A DNA stretch of 64,000 bases from Rubricoccus sp038746605. Its GTDB lineage: Bacteria; Bacteroidota; Rhodothermia; Rhodothermales; Rubricoccaceae. Under the pieces are notes generated by a model. That model saw nothing but the letters and a program-made list of their open reading frames with translations, was not told the origin of the DNA and did no database searches. The stretch is from NCBI GenBank assembly GCA_038746605.1, contig JBCDKM010000010.1:82772-146771 (forward strand), written 5' to 3'. Positions 17,403-24,743 of the stretch are shown here, in pieces; position 1 is the stretch's first letter, and each line of letters begins with the position of its first letter. The position numbers were made by a program, and so were the translations under genes.

Positions 17403-18450
17403 CTCGGTCTTCCTGCCCGACGGCCACGACCGTGTAGACTCCTGGCGCGAGAGGTGGAACGGAGAGCACTCGGCCCTCTGGAGGCAGCGGCCCCACGTGG
17501 AGAACCACCGCCTCGCGACCCAGCGCGTCCAGCACGACCACGCGAACCGGCCCCCTCGCTCGCACCCGGACTTGCCCTCCTTCCCGAGACGGATTCGGAC
17601 CCGCGAGTTCTACCGATAGAGCAGAGGGAGCCTCGGGGCTCGTGGAGACTGGCATCCCGGGGAAGTAGGCGCGACGGATCAGCGTGGAGTCCACCACGAA
17701 CGGATTGGGAGCGGGAATCCCGTCCGCATTGCGCTGGTAAGCCGAGACGAGGGCGGATCGGTCCACCTCGGCTTGATCGACCGGGTCGGCGCGATGCCAG
17801 TCGTAGAGGTCGTCCTGCTGGTCCTCGAACCACGAGAGATCGGCCACGTCGTTCCAGACCGTTGCCATGTAGAACATGGCTCGCGCGACGTTGCCCTCGT
17901 GCGACTCGCGCGGTTCGAAGGCCCGGCTGGACTGGAGTTCGCTCCACGCATCGCGTTCGTTTTGCGGCGGATCCGTGCTGGTCGCCGTGCTCTCGCGATA
18001 CCAACGAGTGGTGAGAGCGTCCGGGATCTCCGCGAACGGGAGGTTGCCGCGGTCCGCGTTCACGCTGACGCGCGTCGGGAATAGGTTGTGAAGGTCGTCT
18101 TCCGAGGGGTGGCTGCTGCTTCCCGCCAGTTCGGCGCGCGGGAAGGTGTGCTCTTGGTTGATGCCAGAGCCGTTGTTGAACACGTCCTGCGAGGGGTCGC
18201 TGTTCGGCACGCCGTCGAAGGGCACGAAGAGCCCAGAGTACACGCCGACGACGCCCAGTTGGCCATCCACCGTGATAGAGTCGATGCGGGCGTAGAGGTC
18301 GTCGTTGTCGCCCGTGAGGGACACCGGGCGGTAGGCGGCGCGGATGGAGGCGCGGAGTTCTGCTCCAGACTGGCCGGGGAAGAGGACGGTCTGGTCCTGC
18401 GCACTAGCGGCAGTCGTGAGGACGATCAGGAGAACAGCGAGGCGGCGCAT
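17374..18450 (-). CDS. Secreted endonuclease I family nuclease with type IX-like sorting domain
   Basis: The 358-residue protein starts at ATG 18450, which opens a signal peptide (MRRLAVLLIVLTTAASAQ); an upstream extension of the frame to 18516 lacks such a feature. The core resembles endonuclease I (EndA-type, non-specific DNA/RNA cleavage) with INQEHTFPRAEL, HNLFPTRVSVNADRGN and GNVARAMFYMATV as the metal and catalytic stretches. The last 80 residues, with GPNPSREGG and LAPGVYTVVAVG, have the look of a C-terminal Por/type A sorting domain, so export through a type IX system is inferred. A likely role is nutrient or phosphate scavenging from extracellular nucleic acid. Confidence 0.85.
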   Translation of the reverse strand: MRRLAVLLIVLTTAASAQDQTVLFPGQSGAELRASIRAAYRPVSLTGDNDDLYARIDSITVDGQLGVVGVYSGLFVPFDGVPNSDPSQDVFNNGSGINQEHTFPRAELAGSSSHPSEDDLHNLFPTRVSVNADRGNLPFAEIPDALTTRWYRESTATSTDPPQNERDAWSELQSSRAFEPRESHEGNVARAMFYMATVWNDVADLSWFEDQQDDLYDWHRADPVDQAEVDRSALVSAYQRNADGIPAPNPFVVDSTLIRRAYFPGMPVSTSPEAPSALSVELAGPNPSREGGQVRVRARGPVRVVVLDALGREAVVLHVGPLPPEGRVLSVPPLAPGVYTVVAVGQEDRATRRLVLAR

Positions 18451-18555
18451 GACAGCGAGAGGGAGAGCTCCAAGAAACGGACGCCGCGCCCACCACGCCC
18501 GCCTCGGTCCGTTCATCGGGAGACTCAGAGTGCCCGTCCCCCCATCGAGGCGGAG

Positions 18556-18891
18556 CTACTCCGGTCGCCAACTCCGATTGGCCTTCTTCTCCGCTCGCTT
18601 CCGCTTCGCCTCCAGGCGACGACGCCTCGAGGCCTTGGTCGGCTTCGTCGCCTTGCGAACCTTCTTCGGTCTCGCACGCTCCTCCAGCGCCTCGCGGAGG
18701 CGCTGCACGGCGATGGACTTGTTGCGGAACTGGCTCCGGCTGCGACGCGCCGTTACCACGATGCCCGTCGGGCGGTGGGTGAGCCGGACGCCGGTCTCGA
18801 CCTTGTTGGCGCGTTGCCCGCCCTTCGTGGAAGCCGAGAGGGTCTCGACATCGCAATCGGCGAGGAGCGCGTCGGAGGAGAGATCGGGCAT
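18556..18891 (-). CDS. GGQ-domain release-factor-like ribosome rescue protein (ArfB-type)
   Basis: The 111-residue protein contains a release-factor domain 3 with GGQ at 24-26 in STKGGQRANKVET, followed by RNKSIAVQRLREAL and a very basic Lys/Arg-rich C-terminal tail. This layout matches ArfB/ICT1-like factors that hydrolyse peptidyl-tRNA on stalled ribosomes, where the tail enters the empty mRNA channel. The ATG at 18891 is chosen because the longer frame from 19020 adds only Arg-rich sequence. It is divergent from the VanX-like gene and lies about 2 kb from the tmRNA gene, so two rescue systems are neighbours. A bare peptide-chain release-factor-like annotation is the alternative. Confidence 0.82.
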   Translation of the reverse strand: MPDLSSDALLADCDVETLSASTKGGQRANKVETGVRLTHRPTGIVVTARRSRSQFRNKSIAVQRLREALEERARPKKVRKATKPTKASRRRRLEAKRKRAEKKANRSWRPE

Positions 18892-19040
18892 GACGGGAGC
18901 AGCGGCGCGGAGATGCGATGGTACGAGCGCGACCGTCGGACGGTCCCGGCCGCCGCTTGACCGTCGGGGTCGGATCGCACCTGCCCTCTCGGTGCCGCGC
19001 CGGTAGCTTGCGCCCCGCACGCTCTTGCGCCGTCTCTCTC

Positions 19041-19895
19041 ATGCTACGTCTCCTGCCCCTCCTCTGGCTCGCGGGCTGTCTCGCTGCCAGCGACGCTGAG
19101 CCACCGGGTGCGGCCTCGGAGTCTTCCCCTTCTGACTCCGTTCACCTCGCCGCCGACACCACCGAGGCGGACCGGGTCACGGTGGACACAGTGGAGGTAG
19201 AGCGCCCTGCCCTGCCCGATGGGTTCGTGCGTCTGAGCGAGGTCGCGCCCGATATCGCGCAGGAGATCCGCTACACGACCGCCTACAACTTCGTCGGGGA
19301 GCGAATCGACGGGTATCTCGCGCCGGAGTGCATCCTCACGAAGCGAGCAGCCGAGCAGTTGATCCTCGTCGCGGAGGACCTCGCGCCGGAGGGTATCGGC
19401 TTGAAGGTCTACGACTGCTATCGCCCCCAGCGCGCCGTCGATCACTTCGCGCGATGGGCTCAAGGGGACGATGCGAGCATGAAGACGGCCTTCTACCCGG
19501 ACGAGAACCGAGCCCGCCTCTTCGACCGAGGCTACATCGCCTCCCGAAGCGGCCACAGCCGGGGCTCCACCGTAGACCTCACGCTCGTCCCGCTTCCGGC
19601 CCAAGACGCTGTCCTGACCTCCTTCCCCGGACCAGACACCCTCTCCCGATGTGATGCCCCGCGCGGCGAGCGCCTCGACGAGCGGGACCTCGACATGGGG
19701 ACAGCGTATGACTGCCTCGATCCCGCCTCCGCCACAGCCTCCACGGCCGTTTCGCCTGAAGCTCAGCGAAACCGTCAACGCCTGAAGGCTGCCATGGAGG
19801 CGCACGGATTCCGCCACTACTCCAAGGAGTGGTGGCACTTCACATACTGGCGCGAGCAGCACCCCGGCACCTACTTCGACTTCCTGGTTCAATGA
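19041..19895 (+). CDS. D-alanyl-D-alanine dipeptidase (VanX/DdpX-like lipoprotein)
   Basis: The 284-residue protein starts at ATG 19041, opening a short lipoprotein signal MLRLLPLLWLAGC with lipobox cysteine 13. A low-complexity linker rich in Ser, Asp and Thr follows. The M15D peptidase core shows YDCYRPQRA, the zinc-binding SGHSRGSTVDLTL and a C-terminal EWWHFTYW with the catalytic Glu and third zinc ligand. These features match dipeptidases that cut D-Ala-D-Ala. Here it probably recycles peptidoglycan-derived dipeptide in the periplasm, not glycopeptide resistance, since no vanHA genes are present. The next gene starts 12 nt downstream. Confidence 0.9.
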   Translation: MLRLLPLLWLAGCLAASDAEPPGAASESSPSDSVHLAADTTEADRVTVDTVEVERPALPDGFVRLSEVAPDIAQEIRYTTAYNFVGERIDGYLAPECILTKRAAEQLILVAEDLAPEGIGLKVYDCYRPQRAVDHFARWAQGDDASMKTAFYPDENRARLFDRGYIASRSGHSRGSTVDLTLVPLPAQDAVLTSFPGPDTLSRCDAPRGERLDERDLDMGTAYDCLDPASATASTAVSPEAQRNRQRLKAAMEAHGFRHYSKEWWHFTYWREQHPGTYFDFLVQ

Positions 19896-19907
19896 GCGTC
19901 CCGTCCA

Positions 19908-20342
19908 ATGAGTGAGTGGGTCTTCCGAAGGTGGCAGAAGGCGCTGGTCATCGCCAGCGTGCTGTTCGCGCTCGTCGGGCTTCTCATGGCGCTGTGGCCG
20001 TTCGGGATCGTCTTCGCGCCCTGGACAGGCGCCATCGCCGACACGTTCTTCGGTGGCGTGTGGACAACCGAAGCTGAGGCGTACCACCGCTTCGCGATGG
20101 GCCCGCTCGGCGCGACGATGACGGGCTACTTCGTGCTCCAGACCGTCATCGCGGCCATTCCCTTCGGCAAGCGCGAGCGCTGGGCCTGGCATGCCATGGT
20201 CTGGGGCCTCGTCACGTGGTTCGTGATCGATTCCGCCGTCTCGCTCCTTCATGGCGCCGCCTTCAACGTCTGGATGATCAACGTTCCGTGCGTGCTCGTC
20301 TTCGGCGTCATCCTCTACGCCACCCACCGCGCCCTCCGATGA
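19908..20342 (+). CDS. Four-helix membrane protein, hypothetical
   Basis: This 144-residue protein has four hydrophobic helices (about 12-32, 66-84, 92-112 and 118-138) and short charged loops; the first starts after RRWQK. No family is recognised with confidence. It lies between the dipeptidase (12 nt upstream) and the DinB/YfiT gene, whose start overlaps its stop by 4 nt, so the three are probably one transcript. It may be a small integral-membrane protein of unknown role. Confidence 0.7.
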   Translation: MSEWVFRRWQKALVIASVLFALVGLLMALWPFGIVFAPWTGAIADTFFGGVWTTEAEAYHRFAMGPLGATMTGYFVLQTVIAAIPFGKRERWAWHAMVWGLVTWFVIDSAVSLLHGAAFNVWMINVPCVLVFGVILYATHRALR

Positions 20343-20875
20343 GCGACGACCTTCGCTACCCCGTCGGCCGCTTTTCCCACGACGGCCCGATCTCAGAGGC
20401 GACGCTGCGCGAGTGGGTCGCAGAGATCGCGGCCCTCCCTGCCCGGATGCACGAGGCGGCCGCGGGTCTCACCGACGACTACCTCGACACCCCGTACCGG
20501 CCGGGTGGCTGGACGCTCCGGCAGGTGATCCACCACGTCCCGGACAGCCACCTCAACGCGTACATCCGCTTCAAGTGGACGCTGACCGAGGACACGCCCA
20601 CCATCAAGCCATACGACGAGGGGGCTTGGGCCAACCTCGGAGACGTAAACGCCCTGCCCGTCCAGGCACCGCTCGCGTTTCTGGAGGCGCTCCACGCGCG
20701 ATGGGTCGGCCTGATGAGGACGCTGACAGACGAGCAATGGGACCGGCGCTATTACCATCCTCACGACGAGATGCACGTCTCCCTTCGAATGGCCGCGGGG
20801 ACGTACGCCTGGCACGGCCACCACCACCTCGCGCACCTCACCACGACGATCCAGCGCGAGGGCTGGCGGCGGTGA
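20339..20875 (+). CDS. DinB/YfiT-family putative metal-dependent hydrolase
   Basis: The 178-residue protein has the start and core of the YfiT/BstA group of the DinB four-helix fold: RYPVGRFSHDGPIS, YRPGGWTLRQVIHHVPDSHLNAY and a C-terminal YAWHGHHHLAH. The three histidines that bind nickel or zinc in this family are in HHVPDSH and WHGHHHLAH. Members act as bacillithiol-dependent transferases or hydrolases in Firmicutes; the thiol used here is unknown. The ATG at 20339 overlaps the previous stop. The palindromic element follows the stop by 6 nt. Confidence 0.88.
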   Translation: MSDDLRYPVGRFSHDGPISEATLREWVAEIAALPARMHEAAAGLTDDYLDTPYRPGGWTLRQVIHHVPDSHLNAYIRFKWTLTEDTPTIKPYDEGAWANLGDVNALPVQAPLAFLEALHARWVGLMRTLTDEQWDRRYYHPHDEMHVSLRMAAGTYAWHGHHHLAHLTTTIQREGWRR

Positions 20876-20881
20876 CCTCTC

Positions 20882-20901
20882 CCGCCTCGGCACCGAGGCA
20901 G
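20882..20901. repeat. Interspersed palindrome, 3' of the YfiT-like gene
   Basis: One mismatch from the perfect palindrome (CCGCCTCGGCACCGAGGCAG). It begins 6 nt after the stop codon at 20875. Confidence 0.85.
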
Positions 20902-20970
20902 GCGTAGCTGCACGGGCCTTCGCGCGAAGCTCACGTCCGTCGCGGCACGCGGAGCGCCCAGACGGCGTTG

Positions 20971-20979
20971 TATGTTTCG
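20971..20979 (+). promoter_or_regulatory. Candidate -7 box for ssrA
   Basis: TATGTTTCG resembles the TAnnTTTG -7 element of Bacteroidetes-type promoters and lies about 40 nt before the mature tmRNA 5' end. No clear -33 TTG partner is seen at the right spacing, so the call is tentative. Confidence 0.25.
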
Positions 20980-20983
20980 GATC

Positions 20984-21001
20984 CCGGGGTCACCACCCCG
21001 G
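20984..21001 (+). other. Hairpin in the ssrA leader
   Basis: CCGGGGT and ACCCCGG form a perfect 7-bp stem with a 4-nt loop, ending 16 nt before the mature tmRNA. It could stop upstream transcription or help leader processing; there is only a weak T-rich stretch after it. Confidence 0.45.
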
Positions 21002-21114
21002 CGCTCTTTCTCAGATTGGGGATGACACGGTTTCGACGGGTGAGCAAGTCGGCAGGCTGCGTGCCGGGGGGTTCCTGATACCCCCGCGACCCTCATCAGG
21101 AAACAAGATTAGTT

Positions 21115-21147
21115 GCCAACGACTACTCTTACGCGCTCGCGGCATAA
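21115..21147 (+). other. tmRNA proteolysis tag reading frame
   Basis: The resume codon GCC follows TTAGTT, as in other tmRNAs, and the frame encodes ANDYSYALAA then TAA. The C-terminal ALAA is the degron recognised by ClpXP-type proteases in this RNA family. Confidence 0.9.
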
Positions 21148-21377
21148 CCAAACCCGCTAGCTATCTCCGTCCGGGCTCGCCTATCGGCCCGGGCCGAGGT
21201 ACCATACCCAGATAGGCTGCGCGCCGAGGTTCCGGCTGGACCGACGCGCTAAGACCAATCAGCCTGCACCTCTCGGGTCGCTCGTCAGCGGCTCACTCCC
21301 GAGGGGCCAAGCTTCTGAACAGCTGACTACGCACTGTAGACGCCTGGACTGGCGGCTCGCTCGGACCCGGGTTCGAT

Positions 21378-22025
21378 TCTTATGGAGTCGCCTTCTCCCG
21401 TGAGGGGGAATGGAAACTCGGAGCTCAAGTCGGTGAACCCTTCGGCCTCGCGCCATGGGAACGCTGCGCTAATGCCGGTCGGAAACGACCGGAGGAACGC
21501 CCAGAGACTCAGGAAGCGGCTACCGGCGCCTCGGCGCCCATGTCAGCTTCCGGATGGAAAAACGCTCGCTCAAACCGATCCTTCGCCTCGATCATGCTCG
21601 GGCTGTACCTCCCGTTTCGGGGGGTGAGCCGTTTGTAATGATCGAGAAGCAGACGCCCTCGCCTCACCTTCTCACGCTCCTTCAAGTACGGCAGCGTGCG
21701 CTGGATCAGGTCGAGGGCTGCATTGCCGATGACACGCCACGACCAGCTCTGGCGGTGATGGGCTTTGTAGACCTTGTGCTTCACCACAGCACCTCCCCAG
21801 GTCTCCTGCATGAAGTCGATGAGCTCTCGGCTCGTCGAGGTCATCTCGACCAACGGGTACCGAAAACGCTGCTGGGCTCTGGCCCTGTGCAGGGTAATGG
21901 TCCCCTCCCCGTCGAGAAGACCAGCGGTGTAGATCGCGCTTTCCATAAATGCTCCGCTCTCAGTGCTTCAATGTACTGAGATGAAGGCATAGTCCGTGCC
22001 TCAGGGAAACCTGAGGAATATCACG
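21378..22025 (+). mobile_element. Group I intron in the tmRNA T-loop
   Basis: The 648-nt intron starts after a U (21377) and ends in G (22025), as group I introns do. P1 is CGAU of the exon paired with GUCG at 21387-21390, with U-G at the splice site. A perfect hairpin with a GAAA loop lies at 21475-21492. P7 is AGACT at 21505-21509 paired with AGTC at 21991-21994 within AAGGCATAGTCC. P9 is CCTCAGG-GAAA-CCTGAGG at 21999-22016. The endonuclease gene fills the P8 region on the opposite strand. Self-splicing and homing are inferred from this structure. Confidence 0.88.
21509..21946 (-). CDS. LAGLIDADG homing endonuclease, antisense inside the tmRNA intron
   Basis: The 145-residue protein has one LAGLIDADG motif, AGLLDGEGT at residues 8-16, with E14 in the place of the catalytic acid, and a central WRVIGNAALDLIQRTLPYL stretch typical of single-motif enzymes, which work as homodimers. 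It would cut intronless ssrA alleles to drive intron homing. It is coded on the strand opposite the tmRNA, so its expression needs its own promoter, perhaps near 21950-22020. Its stop codon (21509-21511) overlaps the P7 strand of the intron, so coding and RNA folding constrain each other. The ATG at 21946 is the natural start. Confidence 0.88.
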   Translation of the reverse strand: MESAIYTAGLLDGEGTITLHRARAQQRFRYPLVEMTSTSRELIDFMQETWGGAVVKHKVYKAHHRQSWSWRVIGNAALDLIQRTLPYLKEREKVRRGRLLLDHYKRLTPRNGRYSPSMIEAKDRFERAFFHPEADMGAEAPVAAS

Positions 22026-22045
22026 TCCCGGCATCTCCACTTCTG

Positions 22046-22084
22046 CGCCCCGCGCTGGCCCACAGGTCGGCGCGGGGCGTTGTC
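22046..22084 (+). terminator. Terminator-like hairpin after ssrA
   Basis: CGCCCCGCGC (22046-22055) pairs perfectly with GCGCGGGGCG (22070-22079) around a 14-nt loop, 7 nt after the tmRNA end, followed by TTGTCGTTC. The T-tract is weak, but position and stability suit a terminator. Confidence 0.65.
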
Positions 22085-22111
22085 GTTCACAGTCCTCCCG
22101 CGCGAGTTCCC

Positions 22112-22131
22112 CCGCCTCGGTGCCGAGGCGG
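22112..22131. repeat. Interspersed palindrome between ssrA and the SprT-like gene
   Basis: Perfect 20-bp copy with centre TG. It lies 6 nt beyond the stop of the minus-strand SprT-like gene. Confidence 0.88.
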
Positions 22132-22137
22132 GACAAG

Positions 22138-22836
22138 TCAGCCCGTGAGCCGCCGGAAGCGAAGACGGAACCGCTCGTCGTACCGGCCCTCCGCGTAGCG
22201 CTGGCAGCACGACGCACACGCCGTCGGACGCTTCGGTTTGCGGGAGCGTCGGACGGTCTCGCCGCATCCAGGGCACACAGCCTCCACCCCCACCCAGCCG
22301 CCGAAGGCACCGGGTTCTGCCCCTCCTCGCCAGATGACCCGCCCGGACGCCGTATGCGTCACGGCGAGGTACGCCGCCCGTCCTGCGCGATGGCATGCTC
22401 TGCACCGCAGCGCCCGAACCGGCTGGCGATGCACACCGGAGAGCCTCCCACACGAGGGACATTCCGCCCGGTACGGAGCCGAATCGGAATCATCCGGGAG
22501 GTCGCCAGAGAACGTCCGCTCCGGCGACGCGCCACACGCTCTCGCGAGGGCTTTCCACGTCGCATCGTGACACGAACGGCCGCGCCGCTCGGCGTCGATG
22601 GCGTGCGCGATCTCGTGACGGATGGTGTCCTCTACATCCTCTACAGACAGGGCAGGCGTGAGAACCGCAGAAAGCGTGATCTGCTTCTGCCGGATGCGAC
22701 AGACACCGAGGCGACGCTTCGCGCGGTCGAACCCGAACGTCCAGCCTCGCGCCTGGAGCGGCTCCCCGAGCACGTCCCGCCCCAGCGAGTCCATGAGGTC
22801 GAGAGCGAGGGAACGAACGGCATCAGGAGTGGACAT
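22138..22836 (-). CDS. SprT-like zinc metalloprotease-fold protein
   Basis: The 232-residue protein has HEIAHAID (zinc-binding HExxH) in a SprT-like domain, preceded by GWTFGFDRAKRRLGVCR and followed by HDATWKALARACG. The C-terminal third carries several CxxC pairs (CPSCG, CRAC, CPGCG, CASC), probably two zinc ribbons. SprT/Spartan relatives act on DNA-protein crosslinks or are of unknown role; the substrate here is not known. The ATG at 22836 starts at MSTPDAV; the longer frame overlaps the divergent DUF4864 gene and is Arg-rich. The divergent gap to that gene is about 88 nt. Confidence 0.8.
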   Translation of the reverse strand: MSTPDAVRSLALDLMDSLGRDVLGEPLQARGWTFGFDRAKRRLGVCRIRQKQITLSAVLTPALSVEDVEDTIRHEIAHAIDAERRGRSCHDATWKALARACGASPERTFSGDLPDDSDSAPYRAECPSCGRLSGVHRQPVRALRCRACHRAGRAAYLAVTHTASGRVIWRGGAEPGAFGGWVGVEAVCPGCGETVRRSRKPKRPTACASCCQRYAEGRYDERFRLRFRRLTG

Positions 22837-22924
22837 GCCGGAAGCTCGCGCCCTCCCAGTGCCGCGCCTATGGATCCTTCGCGCGAGACACCCATTGGAA
22901 GCCCCGAACCCGCCCTGCCGTCCC

Positions 22925-23410
22925 ATGTCGCGACCGGCCTTCGTTCTCGTGCTGTTTCTCCCCGCCATCCTGCTCCTCAGTTCCTCCGGCGATGGCGCGA
23001 TGGATCCCGAGCCCTCCCCGGATCTTACGCCCGAGGAAGTGATTCGCCTCCAAGTGGAGGCGCTTCAGGCCAACGACGAGCCGGAGCCCGACGCAGGCAT
23101 CGCGCTCGCCTTCCGGTTCGCCTCACCCGGCAACCGCGCCGCGACGGGGCCACTGGAACGCTTCATCGCGATGGTGAAGGGACCGACCTATCGCGACATG
23201 CTCGGCTTCGAGAGCGCGACGTATGGCGCGATCCGTGTCCAGGGGGACGAGGCCGCTCAACGCGTCGTCCTCGTGCAGAGTGACGGGCGCCGCGTGTCGT
23301 ACGTGTTCGGCCTCTCGCGCCAGATCGGCGGCGAGTACGACGGCTGCTGGATGACCGATGCTGTGATCCGCGAGGCAGACCCTCCATCCAGCGGCCTCAC
23401 GCGGATCTAG
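22925..23410 (+). CDS. DUF4864-like secreted protein
   Basis: The 161-residue protein begins with a signal sequence or single membrane anchor (MSRPAFVLVLFLPAILLLSS). The body fits the DUF4864 family: LQVEALQANDEPEPDAGI, ALAFRFASPGNR, GAIRVQGDEAAQRVVLV and a terminal GCWMTDAV. The function of this NTF2-like family is unknown. The ATG at 22925 starts the signal; upstream codons in frame overlap the divergent SprT-like gene. Its 3' end overlaps menE by 14 nt in convergent orientation. Confidence 0.8.
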   Translation: MSRPAFVLVLFLPAILLLSSSGDGAMDPEPSPDLTPEEVIRLQVEALQANDEPEPDAGIALAFRFASPGNRAATGPLERFIAMVKGPTYRDMLGFESATYGAIRVQGDEAAQRVVLVQSDGRRVSYVFGLSRQIGGEYDGCWMTDAVIREADPPSSGLTRI

Positions 23411-24743
23411 CGGCTCTCTGCGCCAGCACCTGCCGGTCCGGCTTCATCCCGCGCGCCCCCTCCCATGCGTGGAATGCCACCGGCACCATGAACCCCGGCA
23501 CCGTCTCGCGAAGCGCCGATGACAGCGCAACGGCGTCGATCTCTTCTTCGCCAGTGGGACGCACGAACGCCACGGGACGCTGGCCGAACTCTGCATCGGG
23601 TACGGGCACCACGACCGCCTCGGCGACGGTACCGAGGCGGAGCAACTCGCGCTCAATGGCCTCCGGCTGGACGTTCTCGCCACCGGAAACAAAGCGAAGG
23701 CCGCGCCGCCCGTCGATGACCAATCGGCCTGCTGCATCCAGGCGACCCAGGTCGCCGGTGGCGAACCAGCCGTGACCGTCGAATGGAGTCGCGAGCCCAG
23801 CGGGCGTGAGGTAGCCAGAAAAGCGCGCCGTGCCTCGGACCTGCACCTCTCCTTCCACAATGCGCACCTCACGGCCCGGAAGCGAGGAACCGGACGTGCC
23901 GAGGTCCTGCCCAGGCAGGGTAGCCGTGACCGTGGAGGCCATCTCCGTCAGCCCGTACGAGGTCGAGATGGGTAGGCCTGCCTCCGTGGCGCGATGGAGC
24001 AACGCAGGCGGGATCGCGCTGCCGCCGAGCAGGACAGCACGGAACGAGTCCGCCGCATCGCCCGCATCCAACAGACGCCGAAGTTGAGTCGAGACGAAGG
24101 AGGCATGGGTCGGACGAAGCGCCGCGACGGCCTCTCCGACGGGCGTTCCGCGTTCTGGGACTGCCATCGTAGCCTCCGCCCGTGCGCACCGGAGCACGAC
24201 GCCGAGGCCACCGACGTGAGCGACGGGAAGATCGAGAAGCCAGCGGTCGCCTTCGCGCAGATCCAGATGGGAGACAACGCCTTCGGCACTCGCCGTCAGA
24301 GCATCCCACGAGAGAAGCGCTGCCTTCGGCGCACCAGTAGAGCCGCTGGTGAAGACGGCCAGCGAGCCCGGCGACCGCTCGGCAGGTTGCCTCGCCTCGG
24401 TGCCGAGGTGGGCGAGGTCGTATGTCGCCACGCCGGGGATCGGGAGATCGGAGACGGCAGTCGTGACGCCCGCTGTCGCGAGGGCGTTGGAGGCGAGCGT
24501 TGCAGGCCACCGAACGGGTACGAGGACGCCCGTCACGCCCGCCCGGATCGCGCCGAGTGCCAGCGTCGCCAGGTCGAGTCGGTCTTCCGCACGGAGCGCG
24601 ACTCGCGACTCGCCGATTGATCTCAGTCTAGTCGCCGCGTGATTGATCTGGCGGTTCCAGTCCGCCCATGTCCGCGCGCCCTGCCCGACCACCGCCGCAG
24701 AGCCCGGGGTGAGACGGGCACGTTCCGCGACCGGGTCGGTCAC
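23397..24743 (-). CDS. menE: o-Succinylbenzoate-CoA ligase
   Basis: The 448-residue AMP-forming acyl-CoA synthetase activates o-succinylbenzoate in menaquinone synthesis. The adenylation loop FTSGSTGAPKAAL is clear, with PVAHVGGLGVVLRCA, STSYGLTEMAS and GWFATGDLG behind it. The start overlaps the stop of menC by 4 nt, which settles the identity among many similar ligases. Two copies of the interspersed palindrome are embedded in frame: one just before the adenylation loop (LAHLGTEARQ), and one longer variant reading LRLGTVAEAV near the C-terminal hinge. Confidence 0.92.
   Translation of the reverse strand: MTDPVAERARLTPGSAAVVGQGARTWADWNRQINHAATRLRSIGESRVALRAEDRLDLATLALGAIRAGVTGVLVPVRWPATLASNALATAGVTTAVSDLPIPGVATYDLAHLGTEARQPAERSPGSLAVFTSGSTGAPKAALLSWDALTASAEGVVSHLDLREGDRWLLDLPVAHVGGLGVVLRCARAEATMAVPERGTPVGEAVAALRPTHASFVSTQLRRLLDAGDAADSFRAVLLGGSAIPPALLHRATEAGLPISTSYGLTEMASTVTATLPGQDLGTSGSSLPGREVRIVEGEVQVRGTARFSGYLTPAGLATPFDGHGWFATGDLGRLDAAGRLVIDGRRGLRFVSGGENVQPEAIERELLRLGTVAEAVVVPVPDAEFGQRPVAFVRPTGEEEIDAVALSSALRETVPGFMVPVAFHAWEGARGMKPDRQVLAQRAARSA
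23615..23640. repeat. Interspersed palindrome in menE (C-terminal copy)
   Basis: Arms CCGCCTCGG and CCGAGGCGG are perfect but separated by 8 nt instead of 2. Read on the minus strand as RLGTVAEA. Confidence 0.75.
24392..24411. repeat. Interspersed palindrome in menE (N-terminal copy)
   Basis: Arms with one change each and centre TG. Read on the minus strand as HLGTEA just before the FTSGSTG adenylation loop. Confidence 0.8.

Larger units (their letters stand above)
21018..22039 (+). ncRNA. ssrA: tmRNA gene interrupted by a group I intron
   Basis: tmRNA frees ribosomes stalled on broken mRNA and tags the unfinished peptide for proteolysis. The 5' end GGGGATGACACGGTTTCGACGG is typical of tmRNA, and the tag reading frame ANDYSYALAA ends at a TAA at 21145-21147. 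The 3' half of the tRNA-like domain is not directly after the 5' T-stem (CCGGG, 21367-21371). It appears 650 nt later as CCCGG CATCTCC (22027-22038), which closes both the T-stem and the 7-bp acceptor stem with GGGGATG, including one G-U pair. Removing 21378-22025 restores a 7-nt T-loop TTCGATT. CCA is not encoded. The mature RNA would be about 374 nt plus CCA. Confidence 0.93.

Noticed and set aside
19041..19895. Vancomycin-resistance gene
   Set aside because: VanX-like dipeptidases are common in Gram-negative peptidoglycan recycling, and no vanH, vanA or vanRS gene is present.
22026..22045. A separate tRNA or tRNA fragment at CCCGGCATCTCCAC
   Set aside because: It has no D- or anticodon arm of its own and pairs perfectly with the tmRNA 5' end, so it is the tmRNA 3' exon.
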